Below are positions 1-5,481 of a DNA stretch of 10,944 bases, in pieces. Positions within the stretch are counted from its first letter, which is position 1, and every line of letters starts with the position of its first letter. Origin of the DNA: an uncultured Clostridia bacterium. GTDB taxonomy: Bacteria > Bacillota > Clostridia > Oscillospirales > Acutalibacteraceae. Where the stretch lies: the NCBI GenBank assembly GCA_947567585.1, contig CANONE010000064.1, positions 1 to 10,944 on the forward strand, read 5' to 3'. Below the pieces are notes generated by a model that saw only the letters and a program-made list of their open reading frames with translations, ran no database searches and had not been told where the DNA came from. A program made the position numbers and the translations under genes.

Positions 1-1
1 T

Positions 2-145
2 GTTAATTTTTTAAGTCGTTATAACCACAGTATGGGATTTGGTGAATATAAAGATTCGTATCTGTTGGACCAAGCAGGCATGGACCTATTTTATCCACCG
101 CTCTTTATGTGGCTTATGAAAGCTTATCCAATAGGATTATCTTAG
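2..145 (+). pseudogene. 3' fragment of an unrecognised gene, possibly frame-shifted
   Basis: An open frame enters from the left edge and gives 47 codons up to the TAG at 143-145. The peptide is rich in aromatic residues (it contains FGEYKDSYLL and LFYPPLFMWLMKAYP). I do not recognise the family. Directly after the stop, another frame (about 135-206) is open and ends in the hydrophilic, protein-like GLKNGIDVPEKEINPMGYE before a TGA at 204-206. A one-base shift near 131-145 would join the two into a longer C-terminus, so this may be a decayed gene. It may equally be an intact gene ending at 145. The stretch is visibly more AT-rich than everything after 370, which could mean foreign origin. No start is visible because the gene begins outside the window. 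Confidence 0.4.
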
Positions 146-242
146 CGGCTTGAAAAATGGTATAGATGTGCCGGAAAAGGAAATCAATCCAATGGGCTAT
201 GAATGATTTTTAAGTGACCGTTTTAGATTTCATCGAAATAAG

Positions 243-279
243 AGGCTTCCAGGATACTGCTTGGAAGCCTTTTTGTTTT
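243..279 (+). terminator. Rho-independent terminator of the left-edge gene
   Basis: A perfect 9-bp stem (AGGCTTCCA at 243-251 pairing with TGGAAGCCT at 262-270) has a 10-nt loop and is followed by TTTTTGTTTT. It lies about 40 bases after the possible shifted stop at 204-206, so it probably ends the transcript entering from the left. Confidence 0.85.
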
Positions 280-305
280 GCCAGGAATTGGCGGCAATTT
301 GGGGG

Positions 306-334
306 TTGTAAAGTGGGCCGATCTATATTATAAT
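306..334 (+). promoter_or_regulatory. Sigma-A-type promoter of the HD-domain gene
   Basis: A perfect -10 box TATAAT (329-334) is preceded, after a 17-bp spacer, by TTGTAA (306-311; 4 of 6 match to TTGACA). The predicted start of transcription is near 341, about 30 bases before the start codon, with GGAGG at 360-364 in between. Confidence 0.7.
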
Positions 335-372
335 AGTATATGAATTAGGCGTTTGAGCTGGAGGTTGGTTTG

Positions 373-852
373 ATGAAATGGAATCCGGAGGTTTTCTGGG
401 GCTGCTATAAGGAGTCCACGGGAATTTCCAATCTGGAGAGGATGGCGGCGTATCCCCAGCACGGGAATACCTGCCGGTTGCTCCACAGTGTGGCGGTGGC
501 TTATTATAGCTGCCGGGTAGCGGCTTTTCTGGGCGGCGGCTTTCATATGCGGGAGATGGCCCGGGGAGCCTTATTTCACGACTACTTTTTTTACGACGCC
601 CAGGATGGCGATCCCGCCCACCGCAGGCACTGGTCCCGCCACCCGGACATTGCCTGGCAAAACGCTTCCAAGGAACTGGAATTGACCGGCATTGAAGCGG
701 ATATTATCCGGACCCACATGTTTCCCTTGACCCGCCGTCCTCCTAAATACCGGGAGGGAGCGGTGGTGACGCTGGTAGACAAGGGCTGCTCTGTTTATGA
801 GTTTTTTAAGCGGAAAAATCCATATCCCCGGCTGGCCAGGCGGTTTTTATAG
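373..852 (+). CDS. Small HD-domain protein (putative phosphohydrolase)
   Basis: This encodes a 159-residue soluble protein with the spaced His/Asp pattern of the HD superfamily: H38, the H69-D70 pair (FHDYFFYD), H90, H115 and D136. HD proteins are metal-dependent phosphohydrolases, often acting on nucleotides or phosphate monoesters; the substrate cannot be read from the sequence. The length is short but complete for a single HD domain. ATG 373 is preferred because GGAGG at 360-364 sits 8 bases upstream; the in-frame TTG at 370 is only 5 bases from it. The gene has its own promoter before it and a terminator right after it, so it is probably monocistronic and not functionally tied to its neighbours. 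The C-terminus is basic (KRKNPYPRLARRFL). The superfamily call is solid, the exact role unknown. Confidence 0.82.
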   Translation: MKWNPEVFWGCYKESTGISNLERMAAYPQHGNTCRLLHSVAVAYYSCRVAAFLGGGFHMREMARGALFHDYFFYDAQDGDPAHRRHWSRHPDIAWQNASKELELTGIEADIIRTHMFPLTRRPPKYREGAVVTLVDKGCSVYEFFKRKNPYPRLARRFL

Positions 853-881
853 CGGTCTGGGGGGAGAAGTGAACAGGATCC

Positions 882-913
882 AAGCGTGGCGCCATTTTGG
901 GCCGCGCTTTTTT
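882..913 (+). terminator. Rho-independent terminator after the HD gene
   Basis: A 9-bp stem containing one T-G wobble (AAGCGTGGC at 882-890 with GCCGCGCTT at 901-909) has a 10-nt loop and is followed by TTTT. It begins 30 bases after the stop codon of the HD gene and separates it from the envelope unit. Confidence 0.8.
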
Positions 914-975
914 GCGTGTAGCGGGCGTGGCAAAAAAATTTTACAAACAGTTTTCAGCTTCCCGGTTCCCTGCCC

Positions 976-1004
976 TTGCATTTGGCCCCATTTTGCGTTA
1001 TACT
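976..1004 (+). promoter_or_regulatory. Probable promoter of the gtrA-LCP unit
   Basis: TATACT (999-1004; 5 of 6 to TATAAT) lies 17 bp after TTGCAT (976-981; only 3 of 6 to TTGACA). Transcription would begin near 1011, about 25 bases before the GtrA start codon and just ahead of GGAGG at 1024-1028. The position between a terminator and a gene supports it; the -35 box is weak. Confidence 0.5.
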
Positions 1005-1035
1005 ATTTCCAAGACTTTTTTGTGGAGGCCAAAAC

Positions 1036-1437
1036 ATGCCGCTTTTTAAGAAATACCGGGAACTGATAGTGTATATTTTCTTTGGCGTTCTGACAACCCT
1101 GGTGAATTGGGCGGCCTACTGGGTTTTGACGGACCTATGTCATATAGACTATTTGGTATCCGCCTTTGTGGCCCAGGTGCTCTCCATTCTGTTTGCCTAT
1201 GCCACCAACCGTACGTGGGTTTTCCACAGCCAGGTTCGGGGATTCCGGGGGATTGCCCTGGAAATGGTGAAATTTTTTGGGGCCCGGGGAGTATCCCTGG
1301 TGCTGGACATGGCCTGCATGTATGTGGGCGTGGACATGCTGCATATCGGCGATAAGGCTATGAAAATCTTCTCCAGCGTCCTGGTAGTCATCGCCAACTA
1401 TATTTTTAGTAAGCTCTTTGTCTTTAAAAAGAAATAG
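1036..1437 (+). CDS. GtrA-family membrane protein
   Basis: This 133-residue protein is almost entirely hydrophobic, with four predicted membrane spans at about residues 10-32, 38-57, 76-98 and 110-130. The family signatures are NRTWVF (58-63) at the end of span 2 and NYIFSKLFVFKK (121-132) at the C-terminus. GtrA-like proteins (PF04138) act in the membrane in cell-surface polysaccharide synthesis and are thought to move or organise polyprenyl-phosphate-linked sugars. Length and topology are typical. The start at 1036 is fixed by GGAGG at 1024-1028, 7 bases upstream; longer in-frame starts have no ribosome site and run into the promoter. It heads a unit with two LCP proteins and a nucleotidyltransferase, which fits wall glycopolymer decoration. 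The lipid-linked sugar is unknown. Confidence 0.9.
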   Translation: MPLFKKYRELIVYIFFGVLTTLVNWAAYWVLTDLCHIDYLVSAFVAQVLSILFAYATNRTWVFHSQVRGFRGIALEMVKFFGARGVSLVLDMACMYVGVDMLHIGDKAMKIFSSVLVVIANYIFSKLFVFKKK

Positions 1438-1502
1438 GCTCTAGCAAGCGCGGCACCGGACAAAGCCTGCGGGCTGCAGGGCGGTCTTTATACACAACTT
1501 AT

Positions 1503-1508
1503 GGAGGG
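1503..1508 (+). promoter_or_regulatory. Ribosome binding site that sets the first LCP start
   Basis: GGAGGG lies 10 bases before ATG 1519. It overlaps an upstream in-frame ATG at 1501, which therefore has no ribosome site of its own and is unlikely to be used. Confidence 0.75.
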
Positions 1509-1518
1509 AAGTCAATTT

Positions 1519-2721
1519 ATGGCTCGAAAAAAGGACAGAGGACAAGGCTTTGAGGATGTCTCCAGCTATTCCTCCTCAAAGGAGTATAATAAGCGCAAGA
1601 AAAACCGTAAGGGCCGGGTGGCGCTGCAATCCATAGCGGCCTTTTTATGCGTGCTGCTGATTCTATTGGGCGCTGGGATGATCTATGTTTCTACGGACCT
1701 GCTGGGCGAGCTGACCACCAACGCTATTACCAAGGATCCGGCGGCCCTGGGCTTCCACGAGGAAGACCAGGTGGTGGACGACAGAATTATCAATATCGCC
1801 CTGTTTGGCCTGGATAGCCGCAACAGCGAATTCCGGGGGCAGTCGGACGTAAATATGATTTTGACGGTGGACAACCGCCACGGCTCCATTAAGATGACCT
1901 CTATCCTGCGGGACAGTTCCGTACACATTGAGGGAGACGGCTATCCGGAGTTCGGCTACATCGACTGGACCACCAAGCTGAACGCCGCCTATTCCGTGGG
2001 CGGGCCGGAGCTGGCCATCCGTACTCTGAACCGGAGCTACAGCCTGCGGGAGTCGCCCTTGCGCATTGAAGACTATGTAGCCATCAACTTTGTGAATATG
2101 GCTTCCATTATCGACGCGGTGAACGGCGTGGAAATGGAGGTAACCGCCGCGGAGATTGAGGAGATCAATACCAACCTGCGGAACCTGGTGTGGGAGGTAG
2201 AGCAGAAGAAAGAGGAGGACATGGCAAACGGCACCTACGAAGAGCGCAATTACCCCATTGTCCTGGACACGGACTATATGCACGCCACCGCGGACGTAGC
2301 CACCTATCAGTTAAACGGCAATCAGGCGGTATCCTATGGCCGGATCCGCAACATCGGCGACGACTATGGCCGGGTGGAGCGCCAACAAAAGGTATTGGCT
2401 GGGCTCATTAGCCAGATTAAGAAACTGAGTGTGATGGATTACCCCAATATGGTCAAAAAGCTGATGCCCTATTGCGAGACCAGCCTGGAGCTGGACGACA
2501 TCATCTCCATGCTGCCTATCCTGGGTACGGACATGAGCATTGAGACCATCACCGTGCCTGACGCCAACTTTGAGACGGACCTGCACGATGTAAAATATGA
2601 TCTGGTATATGGGCTGGAAGGGGCGGCTAAGCGCATCAGCACCTTCATCTATGAGGAGAGCTCGCCCTTCTACAATGAGTTCTATGGCTCCACCCCCGCT
2701 CCGGAAGAGGGCGGGGAGTAA
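1519..2721 (+). CDS. LCP-family wall polymer ligase, first of two tandem copies
   Basis: This 400-residue LytR-CpsA-Psr protein has a basic cytoplasmic N-terminus (1-35), one membrane anchor (about 36-58) and an extracellular LCP domain (about 91-302). LCP motifs are clear: INIALFGLDSR (91-101), SILRDSSV (128-135), KLNAAYSVGG (153-162), INGVEME-like NGVEMEV (202-208), and the arginine-rich YGRIRNIGDDYGRVERQQKVL (from 273; R275, R277, R285 and R288 likely contact the lipid diphosphate). Family members transfer polyprenyl-diphosphate-linked glycopolymers such as teichoic acids to peptidoglycan at the membrane face. A Lys/Glu-rich insert (about 225-245) precedes the last motif. The tail (380-400) is acidic and proline-containing. 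Start 1519 follows GGAGGG. It lies 81 bases after gtrA and 172 before its paralogue, with no strong terminator on either side, so it is probably co-transcribed. The acceptor polymer is unknown. Confidence 0.93.
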   Translation: MARKKDRGQGFEDVSSYSSSKEYNKRKKNRKGRVALQSIAAFLCVLLILLGAGMIYVSTDLLGELTTNAITKDPAALGFHEEDQVVDDRIINIALFGLDSRNSEFRGQSDVNMILTVDNRHGSIKMTSILRDSSVHIEGDGYPEFGYIDWTTKLNAAYSVGGPELAIRTLNRSYSLRESPLRIEDYVAINFVNMASIIDAVNGVEMEVTAAEIEEINTNLRNLVWEVEQKKEEDMANGTYEERNYPIVLDTDYMHATADVATYQLNGNQAVSYGRIRNIGDDYGRVERQQKVLAGLISQIKKLSVMDYPNMVKKLMPYCETSLELDDIISMLPILGTDMSIETITVPDANFETDLHDVKYDLVYGLEGAAKRISTFIYEESSPFYNEFYGSTPAPEEGGE

Positions 2722-2784
2722 GCGATAGCCTGCGAGAGCGTGGGGGATTCGTAAAAAAGTAGAAAAGCAAAGGCTGAGAGAATA

Positions 2785-2866
2785 GACGGTATCGCGCAGA
2801 ATTGTGTGCCGTCATGGAAAGGATGACAGCAAATGGTGCGCGAAGCCCGCAGGTAGGGCTTTGTGC
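2785..2866 (+). ncRNA. Structured leader before the second LCP gene (possible cis-acting RNA)
   Basis: Three hairpins follow each other within the 172-base gap. One is GACGGTA (2785-2791) with TGCCGTC (2807-2813), enclosing an inner CGCA/TGTG stem. The second is GTCAT (2811-2815) with ATGAC (2823-2827) around a GGAAAGG loop, and shares bases 2811-2813 with the first, so the two compete. The third is an 11-bp stem, GCGCGAAGCCC (2838-2848) with GGGCTTTGTGC (2856-2866), around loop GCAGGTA. The last stem is followed by GGCG rather than a T-tract, so it is not a standard terminator. The mutually exclusive stems and closeness to the ribosome site at 2882-2887 suggest translational control or a processing site. 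I match it to no known riboswitch class. Confidence 0.35.
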
Positions 2867-2893
2867 GGCGCTGCCTATAGCAAAGGGATATCA

Positions 2894-4138
2894 ATGGGAA
2901 AACATGAACAGCCCGCCGGACGGCATAGAGCCTCTCCCAATGGGAGGCGGCCTTCCCGGCGAAAAAAGGAAGAACCCGGCTCCCGGGCCCGCCGGGAGCC
3001 GCTTCGTGATCATTACTACTATCAGGAGCCCTATGGACAGCGGGGGGAGAGGGCGGAATTTGAGGATATTTCCAGCTATTCTTCAGAAAGCCGCCGGAGC
3101 GCGGATAGGCGGCAGCTGAAACGGCCCGCGAAACCGCCAAGATCCCCCCGCCGGAAAATGGGGCTGGGAAAAAAGCTGTGTTTGAGCATAGCGCTGCTTT
3201 TTTTAGTACTGATAGGACTGGGCTGGTATATGCTGGGAGGGCTTACGGTCCACAGGCTGGAGGGGGAGATTTCGGTAAACCGCTCCGTGGGCCAGGCGGG
3301 GGTAAAGAATATCGCCCTCTTTGGTCTGGACAGCCGGGACAACAGCGGCTGGGGGCGCTCAGACGCGATTATGGTCCTTTCGCTGAACAGCCGGGAGCAT
3401 AAGCTGAAAATCGCCTCCTTTATGCGGGATTCAGAGGTGTATATAGAGGATTATGGCTACGATAAGCTGACGCATGCCTATGCCTACGGCGGGCCGGAGC
3501 TGGCGGTGCGGACCTTGAACGAAAATTTTTCTATGGATATTGAGGACTATGTCACCGTAAACTTTTATGAGATGGCAAAGATTGTGGACGCCTTTGGAGG
3601 TGTGGAGCTGGAGGTATCCGGAGATGAAATGCGGGAAGTAAACCGCATTCTTTGGGACCTGAACAAAGAGGCGGAGCAGGAGGGCCTGGCCTCGGGCATT
3701 ACCGGGAAGGACTATTTTACGGCCCTGGACGGCACCCATAACGCCATAGACGGAGAATATGCGGGAGGGAAGGCCCTGCTTACCGGCAACCAGGCGGTGG
3801 CCTATGCCCGCATCCGCTATTTGGACGGGGACAGCTACCGGGCCGGCCGGCAGCAGCAGGTCCTGATGGGCCTGAAAGACCGGCTGAAAAGCCGGGGCCC
3901 TTTGGCTTGGCCGGGCATTGCCCACGGCGTGGCGCCCAACTGTGAAACGTCCCTGGACTTTTTGGACGCTATGGGGCTGCTGCCTTTTGCCCTGGGAGGC
4001 ATGGAGATGGAGAGCACCACAGTGCCAGGGGAAGAGGATGGGGCTTATGACGATGAAAACGAAGAGGGCCTTGCCGTGGTTCGGTACGACTCGGACTTGG
4101 CGGTGCAAAGGCTGCACAGCTTTCTTTTTGGAGGATAG
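2894..4138 (+). CDS. LCP-family wall polymer ligase, second tandem copy
   Basis: This 414-residue paralogue of the preceding protein has a long, strongly basic cytoplasmic region (1-92, many Arg/Lys/Pro), one membrane anchor (about 93-115) and an extracellular LCP domain (about 138-332). Motifs seen are KNIALFGLDSRD (138-149), SFMRDSEVYI (175-184), KLTHAYAYGGPELAVRTLN (191-209), GGVELEV (235-241) and YARIRYLDGDSYRAGRQQQVL (from 304), with R306, R308 and R319 as likely ligand contacts. The canonical FGRTERQ segment is altered to YRAGRQ, so one expected Glu is absent. ATG 2894 is chosen because AAAGGG (2882-2887) lies 6 bases upstream. An in-frame GTG at 2804 would add 30 unlikely residues read through the hairpin region. 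It is expected to attach lipid-linked glycopolymers to the wall, perhaps with different polymer choice from its neighbour. The next gene starts 42 bases later. Confidence 0.92.
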   Translation: MGKHEQPAGRHRASPNGRRPSRRKKEEPGSRARREPLRDHYYYQEPYGQRGERAEFEDISSYSSESRRSADRRQLKRPAKPPRSPRRKMGLGKKLCLSIALLFLVLIGLGWYMLGGLTVHRLEGEISVNRSVGQAGVKNIALFGLDSRDNSGWGRSDAIMVLSLNSREHKLKIASFMRDSEVYIEDYGYDKLTHAYAYGGPELAVRTLNENFSMDIEDYVTVNFYEMAKIVDAFGGVELEVSGDEMREVNRILWDLNKEAEQEGLASGITGKDYFTALDGTHNAIDGEYAGGKALLTGNQAVAYARIRYLDGDSYRAGRQQQVLMGLKDRLKSRGPLAWPGIAHGVAPNCETSLDFLDAMGLLPFALGGMEMESTTVPGEEDGAYDDENEEGLAVVRYDSDLAVQRLHSFLFGG

Positions 4139-4168
4139 GTCCAGGCTTTCTGTATGGAATATTTTATT

Positions 4169-4173
4169 GGGAG
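4169..4173 (+). promoter_or_regulatory. Ribosome binding site that sets the nucleotidyltransferase start
   Basis: GGGAG lies 7 bases before ATG 4181. The in-frame ATG at 4154 has no purine-rich site at proper distance and would add nine residues not expected before the nucleotide-binding strand. Confidence 0.65.
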
Positions 4174-4180
4174 TGATTTT

Positions 4181-5113
4181 ATGTCAGAGCCGGTATTGGT
4201 GATTATGGCAGCGGGTATGGGCAGCAGGTACGGCGGAGGCGGCGTGAAGCAGGTGGACCCGGTGGGCCCTTGTGGAGAGAGAATCATTGACTATTCTATG
4301 TACGACGCATGGCGGGCGGGCTTCCGCAAGGTGATCTGTGTCATTAAGAAGGAGATGGAGGAGGATTTCCGCCGGGAAATCCTAGCCCCGGTGCTGCCCT
4401 ACATGGAGGCTGAATGCGTGTTCCAGGACCTTAGCCAAATTCCTGAAGGGGCGGCTATTCCCGCAGGCCGGGAAAAGCCTTGGGGAACAGGCCATGCGGC
4501 GCTCATTGGCGCCAGAGCTACCGGAGGCGCGCCCTTCGCGGTGATTAACGCCGACGATTTTTATGGCCGGGAAGCTTACGAAAAAATCTACCAATATTTA
4601 AAAAATGCCGAGGATGGAGAGAAGCTGGACCTGTGCATGGTAAGCTATCAGGTGAAAAATACCATCTCGGAGAATGGGACGGTTTCCCGCGGCGTGTGTC
4701 AGGTAGAGAACGGGATGCTGGCCAGAGTGGTGGAGCGCACGAAGATCTCCAGGCTGGAGGACGGCCGGATTGGCTACACCGAGGACGAGGGAGAGACTTG
4801 GACCATTCTGGAGCCGGAGACGCCGGTATCCATGCAGTTTTGGGGCTTTACCCCAGGATTTACGGCGGAGCTGGAAAGGGAATTTGCCCGATTTTTCCAA
4901 GAGGACCTGCCGGGGAACCCGCTGAAGGGCGAGTTCTACCTGCCCTTTGGCGTGAACGCTTTGGTGGAGGACGGCCGGGCGGGGGTTCGGGTGCTGGAGA
5001 CCAGCGACAAGTGGTACGGCGTAACCTACCACGTAGATAAAGCCACCGTGGTGGAAGCCCTGCAAAGGCTGACGGATGGGGGAAAATATCCTTCCCCTGT
5101 GTGGGGAGGATAA
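4181..5113 (+). CDS. Sugar-phosphate nucleotidyltransferase-like protein
   Basis: This 310-residue cytoplasmic protein has a nucleotidyltransferase (GT-A, Rossmann-like) fold. The N-terminal strand and loop VLVIMAAGMGSRYGGGGVKQ (5-24) binds the nucleoside triphosphate, with R16 and K23 as the likely phosphate contacts. DPVGPCGERIIDYSMYDA (26-43) follows, then KPWGTGHA (100-107) and the metal-binding NADDFYG (124-130). Such enzymes join NTP and a sugar phosphate (or a similar phosphate) to make an activated donor. This subfamily is common in Firmicutes and usually has no assigned substrate. There is no C-terminal hexapeptide helix, unlike GlgC and GlmU. It is 42 bases behind the second LCP gene, so probably co-transcribed, suggesting a wall-polymer precursor role. 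The glycogen genes are in a separate unit after a terminator, so a role in ADP-glucose supply is less likely. Confidence 0.85.
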   Translation: MSEPVLVIMAAGMGSRYGGGGVKQVDPVGPCGERIIDYSMYDAWRAGFRKVICVIKKEMEEDFRREILAPVLPYMEAECVFQDLSQIPEGAAIPAGREKPWGTGHAALIGARATGGAPFAVINADDFYGREAYEKIYQYLKNAEDGEKLDLCMVSYQVKNTISENGTVSRGVCQVENGMLARVVERTKISRLEDGRIGYTEDEGETWTILEPETPVSMQFWGFTPGFTAELEREFARFFQEDLPGNPLKGEFYLPFGVNALVEDGRAGVRVLETSDKWYGVTYHVDKATVVEALQRLTDGGKYPSPVWGG

Positions 5114-5116
5114 GCC

Positions 5117-5160
5117 GCGGAGCTTTGGGTCTCCGCCACCGGCCACGCCTGCCAGGCCGG
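5117..5160 (+). repeat. Paired GC-rich hairpins after the nucleotidyltransferase
   Basis: Two stems lie directly after the stop codon: GCGGAG (5117-5122) with CTCCGC (5131-5136), loop 8 nt, and CCGGCC (5139-5144) with GGCCGG (5155-5160), loop 10 nt. Neither has a T-tract. They probably fold in the 3' untranslated part of the envelope transcript and could slow 3' exonucleases. Confidence 0.5.
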
Positions 5161-5189
5161 CTGTGCAGCCTTGACAGGATCCGGCAAAG

Positions 5190-5248
5190 AAGTTTTCATC
5201 AAACTTTTACAAAAGTTTGCAGGCAACGCCCCGCGGCCTCCGCGGCGT
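5190..5248 (+). repeat. Two-hairpin intergenic repeat, copy A (before glgB)
   Basis: AAGTTTTCAT leads into a 9-bp stem CAAACTTTT (5200-5208) / AAAAGTTTG (5211-5219) with a 2-nt turn. A second hairpin follows at about 5227-5248, built on CCGCGG-CCT-CCGCGG. The layout (AAAGTTT lead, CTTTT/AAAAG stem, GC-rich hairpin) matches copies at 7598, 7715 and 10365. This copy precedes the terminator at 5252. Confidence 0.55.
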
Positions 5249-5251
5249 GTG

Positions 5252-5279
5252 AAAGACAGGGAGACCCCCTGTCTTTTTT
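5252..5279 (+). terminator. Rho-independent terminator of the envelope unit
   Basis: A perfect 10-bp stem AAAGACAGGG (5252-5261) / CCCTGTCTTT (5267-5276) with a 5-nt loop is followed by further Ts (TTTTTT in all from 5274). It separates the nucleotidyltransferase transcript from the glycogen operon. Confidence 0.9.
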
Positions 5280-5334
5280 GCTGTGTGGAGTTGGAGCGAA
5301 ATTCGAGAATCGGCGGTATTACACAGAGAATGGG

Positions 5335-5356
5335 GTCGATTCTTGTTAGAAGCGAC
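5335..5356. promoter_or_regulatory. Imperfect inverted repeat upstream of the glg promoter (possible operator)
   Basis: GTCG-A-TTCT (5335-5343) pairs with AGAA-G-CGAC (5348-5356) around TGTT, with one A/G mismatch. It lies about 50-75 bases upstream of the -35 box, in an AT-rich stretch (5284-5430) that has no gene. Related AGAAT/ATTCT units occur at 5306, 5327, 5339 and 5380. It may bind a regulator or simply fold; there is no T-tract. Confidence 0.35.
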
Positions 5357-5407
5357 AAAGTTTCAAGAAATAATTTGAGATTCTTAAAATAAATTACTAA
5401 AAGCTAC

Positions 5408-5435
5408 TTGAAATTTTTCTAGGATATGGTATGAT
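5408..5435 (+). promoter_or_regulatory. Extended -10 promoter of the glycogen operon
   Basis: TTGAAA (5408-5413; 5 of 6) and TATGAT (5430-5435; 5 of 6) are 16 bp apart, and TGG directly before the -10 box gives the extended TGn motif (5427-5429). Transcription would start near 5442, leaving a leader of about 40 bases before ATG 5482. It is the only convincing promoter in the glg cluster. Confidence 0.8.
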
Positions 5436-5465
5436 AGTAGTGGTAATTTCTGAAAAAACCAGGAC

Positions 5466-5471
5466 AAGGAG
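5466..5471 (+). promoter_or_regulatory. Ribosome binding site that sets the glgB start
   Basis: AAGGAG lies 10 bases before ATG 5482. The earlier in-frame ATG at 5431 lies inside the -10 box and cannot be transcribed from this promoter. Confidence 0.8.
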
Positions 5472-5481
5472 ATCGATAGCC

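Noticed and set aside
797..1066. An 89-codon open frame between the HD and gtrA genes
   Set aside because: It overlaps the end of the HD gene, a terminator, a promoter and the gtrA start in another frame, and has no ribosome site.
1461..1490. A terminator between gtrA and the first LCP gene (CCTGC-GGGCT-GCAGG)
   Set aside because: The stem is only 5 bp and there is no run of Ts after it, so read-through from gtrA is more likely.
2785..2866. A c-di-GMP class I riboswitch in the inter-LCP leader
   Set aside because: AGCAAAT after a purine-rich hairpin loop and GCGAAGCC faintly recall that class, but the order of elements and the conserved GACGCAAAGCC core do not fit.
2804..2893. GTG-initiated N-terminal extension of the second LCP protein
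   Set aside because: It would translate the hairpin region into a Cys/Arg/Gly-rich segment, has no ribosome site, and ATG 2894 has AAAGGG at proper spacing.
5171..5199. A promoter with a perfect TTGACA at 5171-5176
   Set aside because: The matching -10 position is only TTTCAT, and any transcript would run straight into the terminator at 5252-5279 before reaching a gene.
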